Below, piece by piece: positions 1 through 13,000 of a DNA stretch of 64,000 nucleotides. Location of the stretch: assembly GCA_029237695.1 (NCBI GenBank), contig CM055265.1:110968773-111032772 (forward strand), in the 5' to 3' direction. Position 1 is the stretch's first letter. Each line of letters starts with the position of its first letter. Position numbers and translations under genes: made by a program. The notes beneath the pieces were generated by a model. It searched no databases, was not told the origin of the DNA, and worked only from the letters and a program-made list of their open reading frames with translations. Source of the DNA: Conchocele bisecta. Its lineage: Eukaryota > Mollusca > Bivalvia > Lucinida > Thyasiridae.

Positions 1-315
1 CGAAATATAGGTCAAGGTCAAATATAGATCAGGGGTTATTGATGTGCATCACTAGGAGATGAAATTGTCCAAGTATGGTGGGTGTAGGGCCAGTAGTATT
101 GCATATACAAACTTGACTAAAAACCTTAACCAAGGTTGACTAAAAACCTTAACCAAGGGGAATTAACCAAGTAATTCAAGAGGAAATGTAGGTGAAGGTC
201 AAATATAGATCAGGGGTTATTGATGTACATCACTAGGAGATGAAGTTGTCCAAGTATGGTGGGTGTAGGGCCAGTAGTATTCCATATACAAGCTTGACTA
301 AAAACCTTAACCAAG
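1..315. repeat. Two direct copies of an interspersed repeat
   Basis: The block with TATAGATCAGGGGTTATTGA and GGTGGGTGTAGGGCCAGTAG occurs at about 11-130 and 191-312, ending in repeats of TTGACTAAAAACCTTAACCA. No coding potential seen. Confidence 0.7.
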
Positions 316-345
316 GCGTGACGGTGACGCCGGGGTGACAACATC

Positions 346-720
346 AGCTCTACTTATTCTTCGAATAGTCGAGCTAAAAATGAATATTTAGGCGAAACAG
401 TTTCCTTGTGGTATCCCAGGGTGGATCACTTTGTACAATTAATAAGAGCACGCGGACATGGTTGTCTAATGTATAAATGTGATCTCCGTAAAGCATTTCG
501 CCAGATTAGTTTGGATCCCAGTGAGTACCACAAAGCTATCATTTCAAGGGTCATTTAATGTTCGACACTGTGTTCGACACTCAGTATGGGCCTTAGAAGT
601 GTCAGTTACATTTGTCAAAGGTTAACAAACGCAATTGTGTTTATCATGTTATTAATTGATATAGCCATTCTGAATTACCTTGACGATCTTGTTGGAGTAG
701 AAAAACCAAACAAGAAATGC
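346..720 (+). pseudogene. Broken DIRS-like reverse transcriptase fragment
   Basis: One frame (to the stop at 556) reads NEYLGETVSLWYPRVDHFVQ and CDLRKAFRQISLDPSEY. A second frame (586-712) reads YICQRLTNAIVF and LNYLDDLVGVEKPN, which carries the catalytic YLDD motif. Together these are the RT core blocks of tyrosine-recombinase (DIRS/Ngaro-type) retrotransposons, split by a frameshift and a stop. No RNase H or recombinase remains visible. Confidence 0.65.
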
Positions 721-890
721 GTCTGTCGAACGCGGATGCCACCTGCAGCATATTTGAGAAACTCTGACAAAGTGGATAACCGAAAAGTGTGATGGACGGA
801 CAGACGGATGGTCCAAACACTATATGCCACCCGTTTCTTCGAAACCCGGTGGCATAATAATGCTCAATTTTCATATTTAGCATTAAAGAG
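721..890. other. Unassigned spacer with repeat remnant
   Basis: Contains a GGACGGACAGACGG run typical of dispersed bivalve repeats. Nothing else recognised. Confidence 0.4.
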
Positions 891-3163
891 TATGGTCATG
901 ACGCCAGTTTTCGGGGTAGTCGGAGTTTTCGGGGTATTCACATATTTTGTAATTTGTAGACATGTGTGCAGCCGCGATGTGCTTTACGTCACGTAATTAA
1001 AACAAGCATGACGTTACCTATAGTAAGTTCTTAAAAAATGACACAAAATCCAGTGTTTGGACCAAATACTGGTAATTTTTGCCATTTATTTCATTTTGTT
1101 CACGAGCCTACCGTGATTTTCGTGATTTTCTGCGTCCGCCATTAATCTGCTCTTTAATATTGTTAAAATCATAATCAAGGGAACATTTTCAAGTTTTCCT
1201 TCACTGTGCCTCATTCATCTGCGTGATGATCTTATAGCCAATGAAAACTCGACGAATTAGCAAATGTATCGACACTTTCGGAACATACCCCGAAAACCAT
1301 AAGTCAATATTCAAGATGGCCGACTCATGTGTTGCAAAAACGAGCTGACGCGAATTTTAATCTAACAACAATCTTATTTTGAAGGCAACAAACATTGAAA
1401 GGAATGTTCATCATTCTATTGAACTAACAATTTAGCTCATATGTTATGTTTGATAAAAGGCGCTAGTTGATGAACTTGTTAATACCCCGAAAACTAGACC
1501 CACCATCATACTTTGGAAAAGTGTGGGATTGAGGAATCCAAAGATAAATCTTGCCCTCAGTTCACGCGCATGGTATGATGGTGGGTCTAGTTTTCGGGGT
1601 ATTAACAAGTTCATCAACTAGCGGTTTTTATCAAACATAACATATCATACGATCCTCTAACTTTTCTCGTTCTATCGCGAGATTTACGGGTTACGTCACT
1701 TCCATTACACTTGTGCGTTCAACCGAAGCCAGATGAAAGGTCACAAATGCCAAGTTAGAAAAATGCAATTTAAACAGGACTAATATATTGCCAAACAGCA
1801 CAACACACCTAAATGTTGTGTTTTCCACTAATCCCATTAACCCCCTCCATTAAAATCCGGATTTCGATAGGAAAACTTACACATAAATGAGTTCGCTTGA
1901 ACCCGTATGTTGTTTACATGTTTATCAATGGAGGTCACGTAATATTTGTAGGTAGAAAGGCACTAATAATGTAGGAATATGGATTTTCATTCAGTCACCA
2001 CCTTGACCTATTTTTTTTTAAATTGTCACTTTTAAGTTCGTCCACATCAGTCCAATACCTCCATTTATCAGCAGATATATGCAATCTGGTCTCTGTTTTT
2101 GTTATTCCCATTGTGGACGAGTACCACATGCAGAAGGGATTGAAATGTCTTACTCCAAAAATAGACATTACCACTTTAAAAAAGTATTAAACCAACAAGC
2201 TGAAACTTCATATTGTTTAATTTGTTTAATCTAGCAAATTATATTTTCCAAGTTGGCAATCGTTTGTCTAATCATTTAAGTTCGAAACAATATGTATCGT
2301 GACCCCTGAACGCAATGGTACATTATGCAGACACAATTTGTGGGGTGTTTTCGAACCGGGCACCTGCACCGGAAGAGCATATGACGTCATAGGGTCAGAG
2401 GTCGCGACCTTCACGGTACGCTGGAGGTGGCCATTTGTAGACGAGCGTGTTTTGAAAGTAAACAATTGCATTTCTCCGTGCTTTTGAAGCCAGTAAACGC
2501 AATATATATACAGATAATTGCATTATATTTGCATGTAACTAATAAAAAAAGGTTTATACTCTTATTATTTATTACGCATGTTGTTTAATATCGTTAGAGT
2601 CTCGAATTATGAGCAGTCCAGGTTATGAGCTAAATTGTTAGTTCAATAGAATGATAAAACATTTCTTTCAATGTTTCTTGCCTTCAAAATAAGATTGTTG
2701 TTAGATTAAAATTTGCGTCAGCTCATTTAGCAACACATGAGTCAGCCATCTTGAATATTGACTTATAGTTGGAGTTTTCGGGGTATGTTCCGAAAGTGTC
2801 AATAAATTTGCTAATTCGTCCCGAGTTTTCATTGGCTATACGATCATCACGCAGATGAATGAGGCACAGTGAAGGAAAACTTGAAAATTTTATCTTGATT
2901 ATGATTTTAACAATATTAAAGAGCAGATTAATGGCGGACGCATAAAATCATGAACATCAATGACCTAAATGGCAAAAATTACCAGTATTTGGTCCAGACA
3001 CTGGATTTGGTGGCATTTTTTAAGAACTTACTATAGGTAATGTCATGCTTATTTTAATTACGTGACGTAAAGGACATCGCGGCTGCACACATGTCTACAA
3101 ATTACAAAATATGTGAATACCCCGAAAACTCGGACTACCTCGAAAACTGGCGTCATGACCATA
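891..3163. mobile_element. Foldback element with about 550-bp inverted arms
   Basis: Starts TATGGTCATGACGCCAG and ends with its reverse complement at 3163. Arms run about 891-1440 and 2621-3163. The left junction of the core holds a second palindrome (1461-1637) whose arms include CCCCGAAAACTAGACCCACC. The 1 kb core (1640-2620) shows no transposase that I can recognise. It sits in intron 1 of the divergent DNAJB13-like gene. Confidence 0.8.
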
Positions 3164-3370
3164 TTTGGAGGAGTTCAATTCGACACGGTCACTATGTCAC
3201 TAGAAATAACACCAGAACGCCTTAAAGAAATCACATTACTAGTTGCAAGTTGATTGTTGTTATTAATATTATGAATGATCCGGTCTGGCGGTTAGGTCTC
3301 TCCGTGGAACCACACGAATGGGAAGCTGAAAAAGCTGATGAGAATTAAACTAATGATGTTTGTATCTTAC
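3164..3370. other. Intron 1 start of the DNAJB13-like gene
   Basis: Follows the minus-strand donor. No second J-domain exon and no repeat recognised here. Confidence 0.4.
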
Positions 3371-3438
3371 TTTCTTTTTATATTAGCATCCTCTGCGCTT
3401 CTTGTGAGCTGCAATATGCAGTAATAATCGACACCCAT
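3371..3438 (-). CDS. DNAJB13: DNAJB13-like first coding exon (J-domain start)
   Basis: Read on the minus strand, ATG at 3438 opens MGVDYYCILQLTRSAEDANI, then K-R and a split codon AA at a good donor (AAA|GTAAGA, GT at 3370-3369). This is the start of a class-B J-domain; the Tyr-Arg-Arg-Leu helix and HPD-type loop would be in the next exon. The T-R-x-x-E-D-A-x-I-K pattern is closest to DNAJB13, an axonemal radial-spoke chaperone-like protein; DNAJB1/4/5-type proteins are the alternative. The frame stays open upstream to 3567, but family members start at this Met, so that stretch is probably 5' UTR. No second exon was found in 1..3370, so the rest should lie before position 1. Confidence 0.65.
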
Positions 3439-3862
3439 ATTGAGAAATGTTCTGTTTTTTTTACCGAGAGCTCTAAAATGTTGGTAGAAGTGATTTGCAA
3501 ATGGCGTCGAAATGCCTAGCAACGACTGTGAAGTGTTAGTAATGTACGTCGAATCTAATATTCGCATTTTGTAATATTTTTGAAAATCAATTTAATTCAT
3601 GATACTTGAGAAAACATAATGCTAATAAAAATTATTAGATCATTAATGTAATTATTTCACAAATAATTTCATTTAAATAGTTTAATATATTAGTTTATAA
3701 AGGTTACATATTTATACGAATAATTCGCAATGAATGCGCAATCATATGGACTCCGAGCAACAACTGCAAACAATATGGCGGATGCAGATCAATCATAAAT
3801 CCATGGTCATAATAGCCTAATTCTTGTGATCTTTGGAAAATAGCAACTCTGGACCAGTCGCC
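3439..3862. promoter_or_regulatory. Shared head-to-head promoter of DNAJB13-like gene and CFAP47
   Basis: 424 bp between two divergent start codons. At 3511-3523 AATGCC-T-AGCAAC fits the RFX X-box (GTNRCC, spacer, RGYAAC) at 10 of 12 defined positions, with a perfect right half. RFX factors control ciliary genes. ATGGCG cores (YY1-like) lie at 3501 and 3775. 3571-3720 is AT-rich. Promoter function is inferred from layout. Confidence 0.5.
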
Positions 3863-4012
3863 ATGAATGGTGACATTTCTGGTGTCCGGATAAGTCCGTC
3901 AGTAGTTGAATTTTATGACACAGTTTCAGACACTGTGGAACAGTTGAATATCACTGTCAAAAATATCAGCAAAGGCAGCAAAAGTATTCGATTTTATGGA
4001 CCTAAAACAAAG
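3863..4012 (+). CDS. CFAP47: CFAP47 exon 1 (residues 1-50)
   Basis: First coding exon. The start is the ATG at 3863, the first in frame after the TGA at 3827; an earlier in-frame ATG at 3803 is closed by TAA within six codons. It encodes the first strands of ASH domain 1 (VRISPSVVEFYDTVSDTVEQ). It ends AAG|GTTTGT in phase 0. A still earlier non-coding exon cannot be excluded. Confidence 0.8.
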
Positions 4013-7000
4013 GTTTGTTATCTTGTTGAAGTTTTCCAGCCTGTTTGGTAGTTGTTTAGAGATTTGTGGAGAGTAGTGGTTTGTCAGATATTTACAAAGT
4101 TAAAAGGTCCACGTACTCTATTACAATTGTTAATGAGACCACTTCACACCAAATGAGCAATGCAGGCCGGGTTCAATCCTCTCTCAGGGCAGAGCAGTAT
4201 GTAAGGTGGTATGGTGGTCGCCATGTGTGGACCTCAATAGCCAAGTGCACTGCTGATCCAACGGTCGTGGGTTGGAGCCTCACCGGAGTCCTTCAGCAAA
4301 ACTCCACACGGCTTCAGTCCACCCAGCTGTAAATGGGTACCGCCACCGGCTAATTACTGGGAACCTCGATTGTATTTAAAATTGTATGTATATATGAAAT
4401 AAAATACCTGCGCATAATAACCGCAAGGGGCATGCAAGCTGTATCAATAGATAGACCAGACAACTTGGTACTCTTGTTTATTGTTGGGGCCTTTGGCCAT
4501 ATAACCTCACTGGATTTTTAGCGCACCTTCTGACGTCATAGTCATCCTCGGTCCATCCATCCGTCTTCAAACTTCGAAGACTTAACATTGTGGAAAATTT
4601 GTTATAATTTCTATGTTTCACCAAATTTCACACATGCCTTAATTTCTATAATGATTCTCTATCATGCTGTGAAAAATCAACGACCGTCATACCTCTGCTA
4701 ACCCCAAGGTCACAATTATAGTGCATTCATAAACTTAACATTGAGAAAACATGTTATAATTTCTGTTTCCTTTCACAGGCACCGGGGCGGGATCAACTGA
4801 TCCTGAGAATAGTGCTGCAGTAGCCATTGCTTGTCGTAAAAGGCGACTAAACTGGCTTAACGATTGGGTTCATACTTTCCGGAACCCACTATACCGGATT
4901 TGGCCCTCATGTACATTTTTGGCTTTCTTGTATGTGAGAGTTGAGTCGGGCTATGCCCCATATATAAAAGTAAGATTAGCGCTAATCCTATTACTTTTAG
5001 GGGATGGGATAAATGATGCTGGTGTGGCGAGGGCCTGGCACCAGATCAGGTTGTTCTAATTTCAGGACTGAATATATATTTTGATTGTAAATATTGAGTT
5101 CTGAAGTTGGGATTTACCCCCCTTGGACAGGTGGATATGGGACTCGACCCCGTTGACCCGTCTGCGTGTAGACTCCCTGAGGCTTGTACCTCTATGTCAG
5201 AAAAGCGGACGTTAAACCCTATTCACTCACTCACTCACTCCTTTCACCAAACGTCTTGCTATTTCACACATGCCTTTAACTAATGATTCTCTATCATGCT
5301 GTGACGAATCCACGACCGTCATACCTGCAATAACTTTTTTCTTTTTTTTTGCTTTTGCCAGTGTACTGGTATACCCTCAATACTGAGGCTTATCACCAGT
5401 GAGTGCTTAGAAGGAAAAAAAATAGTGAAATATGAAAAAGATGAGATACAGCAGAAGAGTTAGGAAAGATAAAAGAAGGAAAAGAATACAGAGAAAGAAG
5501 AGTGTTCAAATTTAGTTGAGTCTAGAGTGCTGGATCTTCAAGACCTGTGTCTGGAATGAATCCAGCGACTCTGCCAAGCAAGTGTGAGATGGGAGCTGGT
5601 TCCACTGGATAACGGTCCGAGGGAAAAATGAGAATCATGTGTAGTCGTTTTCAGCACGCATTTGGCGGTATTGATGTTGACGTCTGCCAGTGCCTCTAAT
5701 GAGGTAATCATCTTCGTCAATGGCTACAAGAGAGTTTCTTATTTTATAGAGAATACATAACCTGGCATCGACACGTCTTTGCTCAAGAGATCTCCATTCC
5801 AGACTATGTAGCATGTCGGTCACTAGAAGTGTTATGGTACCTTTTTGAAATGCACCTTGCAGCCCTCCTCTGAACCATCTCCAGTTGATGTACTAATCTA
5901 TATGTTGTATGGTCGGCCTCTATGTCCTTAATGGTGCACTTAGGGTCCCATACAATAGAGCAGTATTCCAGTTTGGGTCGGTCAAGAGATTTATAGGCTC
6001 TTTCTTTAATAGAGGGTGAGTTAATCCTTAAGTTACGTTTAAGGAAACCTAATGTCTGATTAGCTTTAGAGGAGTTAGCGTCAATATATTTGTTCCACTT
6101 CAAGTTGTGGCTAATACTGACACCAAGGTGCTTCATCTGGGGCACTGAGGAGAGTGTATGACCATGAAGAGAGTAGTTATGAAGGATAGGAGATTTCTTA
6201 ATGGTGATGTGAATGACTTCGCACTGTACTATATTGTACATACTCAGGAAGGTCATTAATATATACCAGAAATAGAGCTGGTCCCAGGACTGAGGTATGC
6301 CAGAAAGTACAGGAACAGTTTAGGAAGATTTGCCCTCTAGGACCACATTCTGCGATCTACCACCGAGGAAAGAACCAATCCAGCCCACAGTCGTGCCCTT
6401 CACACCAATACAAAACAAGTTTATAGAGTAGTCTATTGTGAGCAACCTTGTCAAAGGTCTTAGCAAAGTCCATCACTATGACATCGTTTTGTCTACCACG
6501 TTGCATATTAGAGGCAATATCGTGTACAAACTCGATTAGTTGGCTTTCACAGCTGCGTTTTTCAAAACCATGCTGGAGAGGGTAGAGAATGTTGTGGTGT
6601 TTGAGATGTTGCATCGTGTTACTAAACACAATATGCTCAAGGAGCTTACAACAGATACAAGTAAGAGAAACTGGAAGGTAGTTGGAAGGAGTGGTTTTGT
6701 CGCCTGTTTTGTAAATCGGAGTTACATTTGCCTGTTTCCAAACATCTTGGTAACCCCAAGGTTTATGTCACAGTCTTAGTGTGTTCCTACATAAACTTAA
6801 TTGTGAGGAAAATTTGTTTAATTTCTGTTTCCTTTCAACAAACGTCTTGATATTTCACACATGCCTATCATGCTGTGACAAATCCATGATCATAACCTCC
6901 ACTAACCCCAAAGTCAAGGTCACAATCTTAAATTTAACGTTGAGGGAATTTGGTTATAATTTTCCTTTCACCACACTTCTCAATATTTCCTGTTAATGTA

Positions 7001-10000
7001 TATTGTGAAGTTTGTCTTGTAAACCTCAATAAAAGATCAGTATGATAAAAGTATGATTGTGTTCTCTATTATTGAAACCATTTGTGATGTATTTACCCCA
7101 AACAACTCCTCAAACCATTTGTGATGTATTTACCCCAAACAACCCCCCCCCCCCCCCAACCACCCCCAACATTTGTGCCAACAAAAGCATTTGTGTAAGT
7201 GCTCTCGTGCATTTGTATATCTACAGTCTCTCCGTTGTAGCGTGCACACCTATATTCAGTTAAAATACCGTGAGCATAATTATGTAAAAGAAGTCCTACC
7301 TAGAAGACATCCGTATGCAAGTTTATATGGCCTTATAAGGATGAAGAAAGAAGCAAGAAGCTTCTTTGTAATCATTGTATAATAACAAAATTTAATTTAA
7401 AGTACAGTACAGACCATGCAGTGCAATACAAAATATTTGAATATGTGTTTATTGCACTGCATGGTCTGTATTGTACAAGTCTTTAAATGTGAACTAATAA
7501 TCAACTGTTGATGCTTTTTAAAAAAAAATCTTCTCAGTTTTGCAAAGTTTAGTAATATGGACACCAGTGGCCCGTTTCACTAAAATTTGTTTGATAAAAA
7601 TGTTCCCAAGTGCATAAGTCATATATTACCCACCTGATGTATTTCAGAAATTCAAACTAAAAGTGAAGAATCCTGAGAAGCCCCTAGCAACAGGACTATG
7701 TATACCCGCCATTGTGGAATACAGCAGTGCGGAGGAGAGCGAATTCCGAGACAGAATTGTCGTCACTGTGGACGGTGAAGTCGTTGAAATACCGCTTGTA
7801 GCGTGAGTAATGATCTTCATTCACTGATTTGTGGCACAGGCTGGCAATTTGGCTTATGGCTTAGTCAACCATCCAATTCTAGTCACTGATATCACTCTGC
7901 ATTAAGTCTGTTGAGGATCCGTACTGCTGCATAACATGTAATATTGATATGTATCCATGAATAAATGACAAACTGTGTAGAGCGTAATCAGATTGATGTA
8001 CAGGCAGACCTGTAGCCTATTTCACCAACATTGCAAAGTATACTTTTCTAGCAAAGTATACTTTGAGGGAGCAATCATTTATTTTTCCCAAAATGCATTA
8101 CCTCATATACCGGTAGAACTAACGACGGCATATATTTGATGATTAAAAGTATGCAGAATTATTATACTGAATTTATTACATTATCACAGCCAAAATGGCT
8201 GTGATAATGTAATAAATTCAGTATAATAAAAATTAATAACTTTATCCTAAAATTGAAAATTTCTCCCTCAGCTAGATAAATATACTTTGCAATGTTGATG
8301 AAATCGGCTACTGGTCTTTACTTGGCTCAAGTGTCATTATGCGCTATCTTTGTGTGACCCACGTTATTGGAAAGTGAGACATGACGGTCACAATTATGAA
8401 ATAGGCAGTGTGGTTTTGGATGTACATCAAAACGTTGCATATCTCCTGGTTTGTGAGTTGGATCAGACCAAACAGCATCAATAGTTTCCCCACATTGTTT
8501 TCTAACCATTCTGTTACATTCGGGTAACATTGACATACTTTTGTGCGTGTGTGACACTCCTCAACAAATGACTTGTACCAGCCCGTGCCATATTTAATTT
8601 CTGTCCCCAATAAATCATTTCTACCAGAATTTCCACGATCCACCATCTTACCTGACCAAGTCTCGTGTCTTTTGTTAACAGTGTAGACACAGACAATTCT
8701 GTACATTCAGATAGTCTGATCAGGCATTACTCTTTCTTCCATTCAAAAGTTAAGCCTCCATTATGCAGCTTGTACTGAGTAAAGGTCCATATATGTCAAG
8801 CTGCATATCAGGATTTTATATTTTGTCTGGCTACAGTCATGAATTACACTGGACAAAACCTGAGTTGGACCAATTTCTTATGGTGTGTCGCCTGTGTAAC
8901 CCACAGATGGTCAGAATGTTGGTGTCATGAGTGTTTGAATGGATTTCGTTGGTTTTGCACGACAGAAATCGTCAATTATCTACACATCTACCTTCCAAAC
9001 TTTAAAGGGCCCCTTTCTTACTGTCAAAATACCCAAAGGAAAGAAAGCATTTTCAATATTTGGGCAATAAAATTTCCAACATTCGTTGCTTTCAGGATTA
9101 TATCATAAATTTTCAACCAGAAACTCTAAATTTGGGTTCTATCGTTGCAGGAAACAATTATCAATTTGCTGATGCCGATAGAATATGTGAACTGCATTGA
9201 TCTGTTCCTACATTTAAGACATTAAAAACAATACAATTGCGTGACTTTCCAACGAGCCCTCAAAGTGGAGATTACACATATGGCACGCCATTTGATTGGA
9301 TAGCCATTAACCGCGATGTGTCAAAACCCACCTTGTGAAAAGGGGATTTATTGAGTTTTTGTTCCAAGTAAACTCCTGTCGTCCGATAAGGATCTAAAGT
9401 GTTTATACGAGACACAAGGATTTTTTTATTAAAGGTCCTGATCAGACATATCACAAACGTAATACTGGTAGTCCACTTTCTGTTATGATAAGTTTGTATG
9501 TCTACACATATCAATTAATCCCACTCAAATATTATAACAAATAACATAATAAAACTTTCCTTCTTTAACCCTTAGACCGCTATCTTAATTTCTTGTCGTC
9601 TGCTGTTTATTTTCCATTTTTATCATCAATAACATGCTTTGATAGCACTTTAGAATAGTTTACAACATGGTTTGACAGCACTTTAGAATTATTTCCATTG
9701 GAAATGATTCTGAAGTGCTGTCAAACCATGTTTTTATTGAGAAATAAGGCAAGATATAAAAGCAACAGCAGACAACAATTGTTGTGTGTAGCGGTCTAAG
9801 GGTTAATTACACAATTTCAGACATCCATCACAACCTATACTAGAAGTGGAGAAAGTTATTGACTTCGGCAATGTCGTTGCGAACAGTAAAACAATTTCAC
9901 GGGAAATCACGCTCGTCAACCATGGGTCAAAGTCTGGGGAGTTTAAGATCAAGTATGCCGGTGATCAACCGATTGCCATCATGCCAACCAGTGGTACTGT

Positions 10001-13000
10001 CCCACCCAAGAGTGTGCAGATGGTCAAGGTTTGTTGTATTATACTCTTGCTAGCTAAATTTCTTCAGTCACAGTCAAATATGTGGCTGTGATTGGAGGAA
10101 TGGGATTTATGTGTAGCTCCTGATCAAATAGAACACTCCTGTAACCAGGGGACCGTTTCACTAAATAATGTACAACTAAAATGTTCGTTACTGCAAATTT
10201 ATGATAATCTGTAAATGTCACATTAACAATGTTTTGTTGTAAACAATTTTCGGATTTACATTTATTGAGCATAGGCTGCATATGCAGCCTCTGCTCAATA
10301 AATGTAAATCCACCAATTGAAATTTCTAGACGATTCTAAATTTGCACTTACGAACATTTTAGTCGTACAAAGTTCAGTGAAACGTCCCCCTGGTAACTAC
10401 ATATATCTATATTGCTTGTTAGAAGCATGACAGGTGTTTCATTGATGGAATGGTGAACAGTGATGATCCTGATCGTACTGTGCGGATGCACAGGCTGATC
10501 TGGATCTACACTAGTCACAAAATCCATAAGCCCATTTCTCTAGTCACAGCCACACATATGACAGTTGTGTTCATATGGAACTCCAAATATACATAAACTC
10601 AAATAATTAATGCTAGCTCTAATCTACATAAACTCAAAATAATTAATGTTAGCTCTCAATGTTTAAGCTCTAAATGTTTAATGTTAGCTCTAAATGTTTA
10701 ATGTTAGCTCTAAATGTGTAATGTTAGCTCTAAATGTTTAATGTTAGCTCTAAATGTGTAATGTTAGCTCTAAATGTTTAATGTTAGCTCCAAATGTTTA
10801 ATGCTAGCTCAACATGTTTAATGTTAGCTCTAAATGTTTAATGTTAGCTCTAAATGTTTAATGCTAGCTCTAAATGTTTAATGTTAGCTCCAAATGTTTA
10901 ATGCTAGCTCAACATGTTTAATGCTAGCTTTAAATGTTTAAGCTCTAAATGTTTAATGCTAGCTCTAAAGCATTTGGTTTATTTAAAGTTTGCGAGGACT
11001 CCATGCACTTTAAACAGACCAAAATGTATTGATACCATAGTAAATGCAACAGACCATAGTTTTATTCCTTAATCAAGCTCCTGATATGTCACTTGAGAAA
11101 TGCTAATAACATATATGGTCTGTCTAGCTCTTGATCCGTGACTCTAGAAATGTTGCTTATGGCAACCGTAAACAAACAAACTCCTGCAGCCTGATAAGGA
11201 TATGTTTGTTAGAGATGTGACATGTATTTCACGAACCATGTGTTTCACTAAGCGAAGGGCAAACAGCGTAAATCTAGATCAGACTGCACAAAGTATACAA
11301 CTAATACCCCTTTTCAATTGTTTAATTTTACAGATTGAGTTTGTCACAAAGCAACCAGGAAAGGTTTCAGAAGTAGCCAGGTAAGTAAATACAGAGCATG
11401 CAGGCAATTACATACTGTGGCCCTTATATTCGACCTCAGTTCTGGAGTTTAATGATCGGGATTCATCCTTACCGGTATCCCGAATGGAGACCTGGTTTGA
11501 CCCTCAGATACATCTTGTATGTGAGGGTTTAATCTGTTTATACCCATTGTACCAGTAATACGATTATTCCTAATCCTATTACTTTTAGGGGAAGGGGCCG
11601 AGTGACTTTGGTGTGGTATGGACCTGGCACCAGGTCAGGTCTAATTTCAGAGCTGAATATATATTTATTTCGATGTAAACATTCCGTTCTGATTTTGGGA
11701 TTTTCTCCCCAATACAACAGGTTACATGCAAGATCGAACCCGTTGGCCTGTCTTTAAATGGCATTTAATAGCTGTTGATAGGCCATTAAACACCAATAAA
11801 TCAAATCAACCTCAGTTCTGGCATTCCAACGTCAGTGTGACACATATTCGCCCATTTCATGCGGGATACGGTTTCACAGGTATCAACATTCAACAATTTT
11901 ATTCTCTGTAAGAAATTCTTTATTTCATAATGAAAATATATGGTATTGCCGCTCAAGTGACCCATCTAGACTGGATGGTTGAAATGAATGGTAACAACAG
12001 ATACTTTTGGTGAGAAATAGGGAAAATAATCAGGGTTTTTGTTTCAGTGAGAAAAAAAATATGTGTACATGTACCTTTAGCATAGTATGGGTTGTACAGC
12101 GTTTTTGTCGAGCCCGCTTGCGGAAAGCGAGACATAGTGATCACAATGACGTCCGGGTGTCCGTCCGTCCGAAATCTGCGTTAAAGTTTTTAAATACCTT
12201 ATATCTCTGCAGTCCTAAGTCACATTGACTTTGAAACTTCATATGCTTATTAGTCATGATCCATATATTCGTGCTGTATCCCACTCATGCGGCCCCTGTG
12301 CCCAAGGTCAAGGTCAAATGACTTAGAAGTTTGCGTTCCGAAATCTGCGTTAAAGTTTTTAAATACCTTATATCTGTGCAGTCCTAAGTCACATTGACTT
12401 GAAACTTCATATGCTTATTATTCACGATCCATATATTCATGCTGTATCCCACTCATGCGGCCCCTGTGTCCAAGGTGAAGGTCAAATGACTTAGAAGTTT
12501 GCGTTCCGAAATCTGTGTTAAAGTTTTTAAATACCTTATATCTGTGCAGTCCTAAGTCACATTGACTTGAAACTTCATATGCTTATTAGTCGTGATCCAT
12601 ATATTCATGCTGTATCCCACTCATGCGGCCCCTGTGCCCAAGGTCAAGGTCAAATGACTTAGAAGTTTGCGTTCCGAAATCTGCGTTAAAGTTTTTAAAT
12701 ACCTTATATCTGTGCAGTCCTAAGTCACATTGACTTGAAACTTCATATGCTTATTCTCATCATCCATATATTCATTCTGTGTCCCACTCATGCGACCCCT
12801 GTGCCCCTATGTCAAGGTCAAATGACTTATACGTTTGTGTTAAAGTTTCTGTCAAAATTTGCGTTAAAGTTTTCACATACCTACTATCTCTGTAACCGTC
12901 AGTCAGATTTGCTTGACACTTTGTATGCTTATTGGGCATCAAACTTCAAATAAATACACTCTGAGACCATCGAATGCCTCAGCGGGCTCGACATGCGGGC

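Noticed and set aside
2299..2487. 62-codon frame inside the 891-3163 foldback element
   Set aside because: No similarity recognised, and a competing frame of the same length lies on the other strand.
3441..3567. N-terminal extension of the J-domain protein (MRILDSTYITNTSQSLLG...)
   Set aside because: The frame is open, but J-domain proteins of this type start at the M-G-x-D-Y-Y methionine; the upstream part also overlaps the X-box-like site.
3833..3862. CFAP47 start at 3833
   Set aside because: The codon there is TTG, not ATG. The first in-frame ATG after the stop at 3827 is at 3863.
4140..4375. tRNA gene
   Set aside because: B-box-like sequence is present but no complete cloverleaf could be folded; better read as a SINE.
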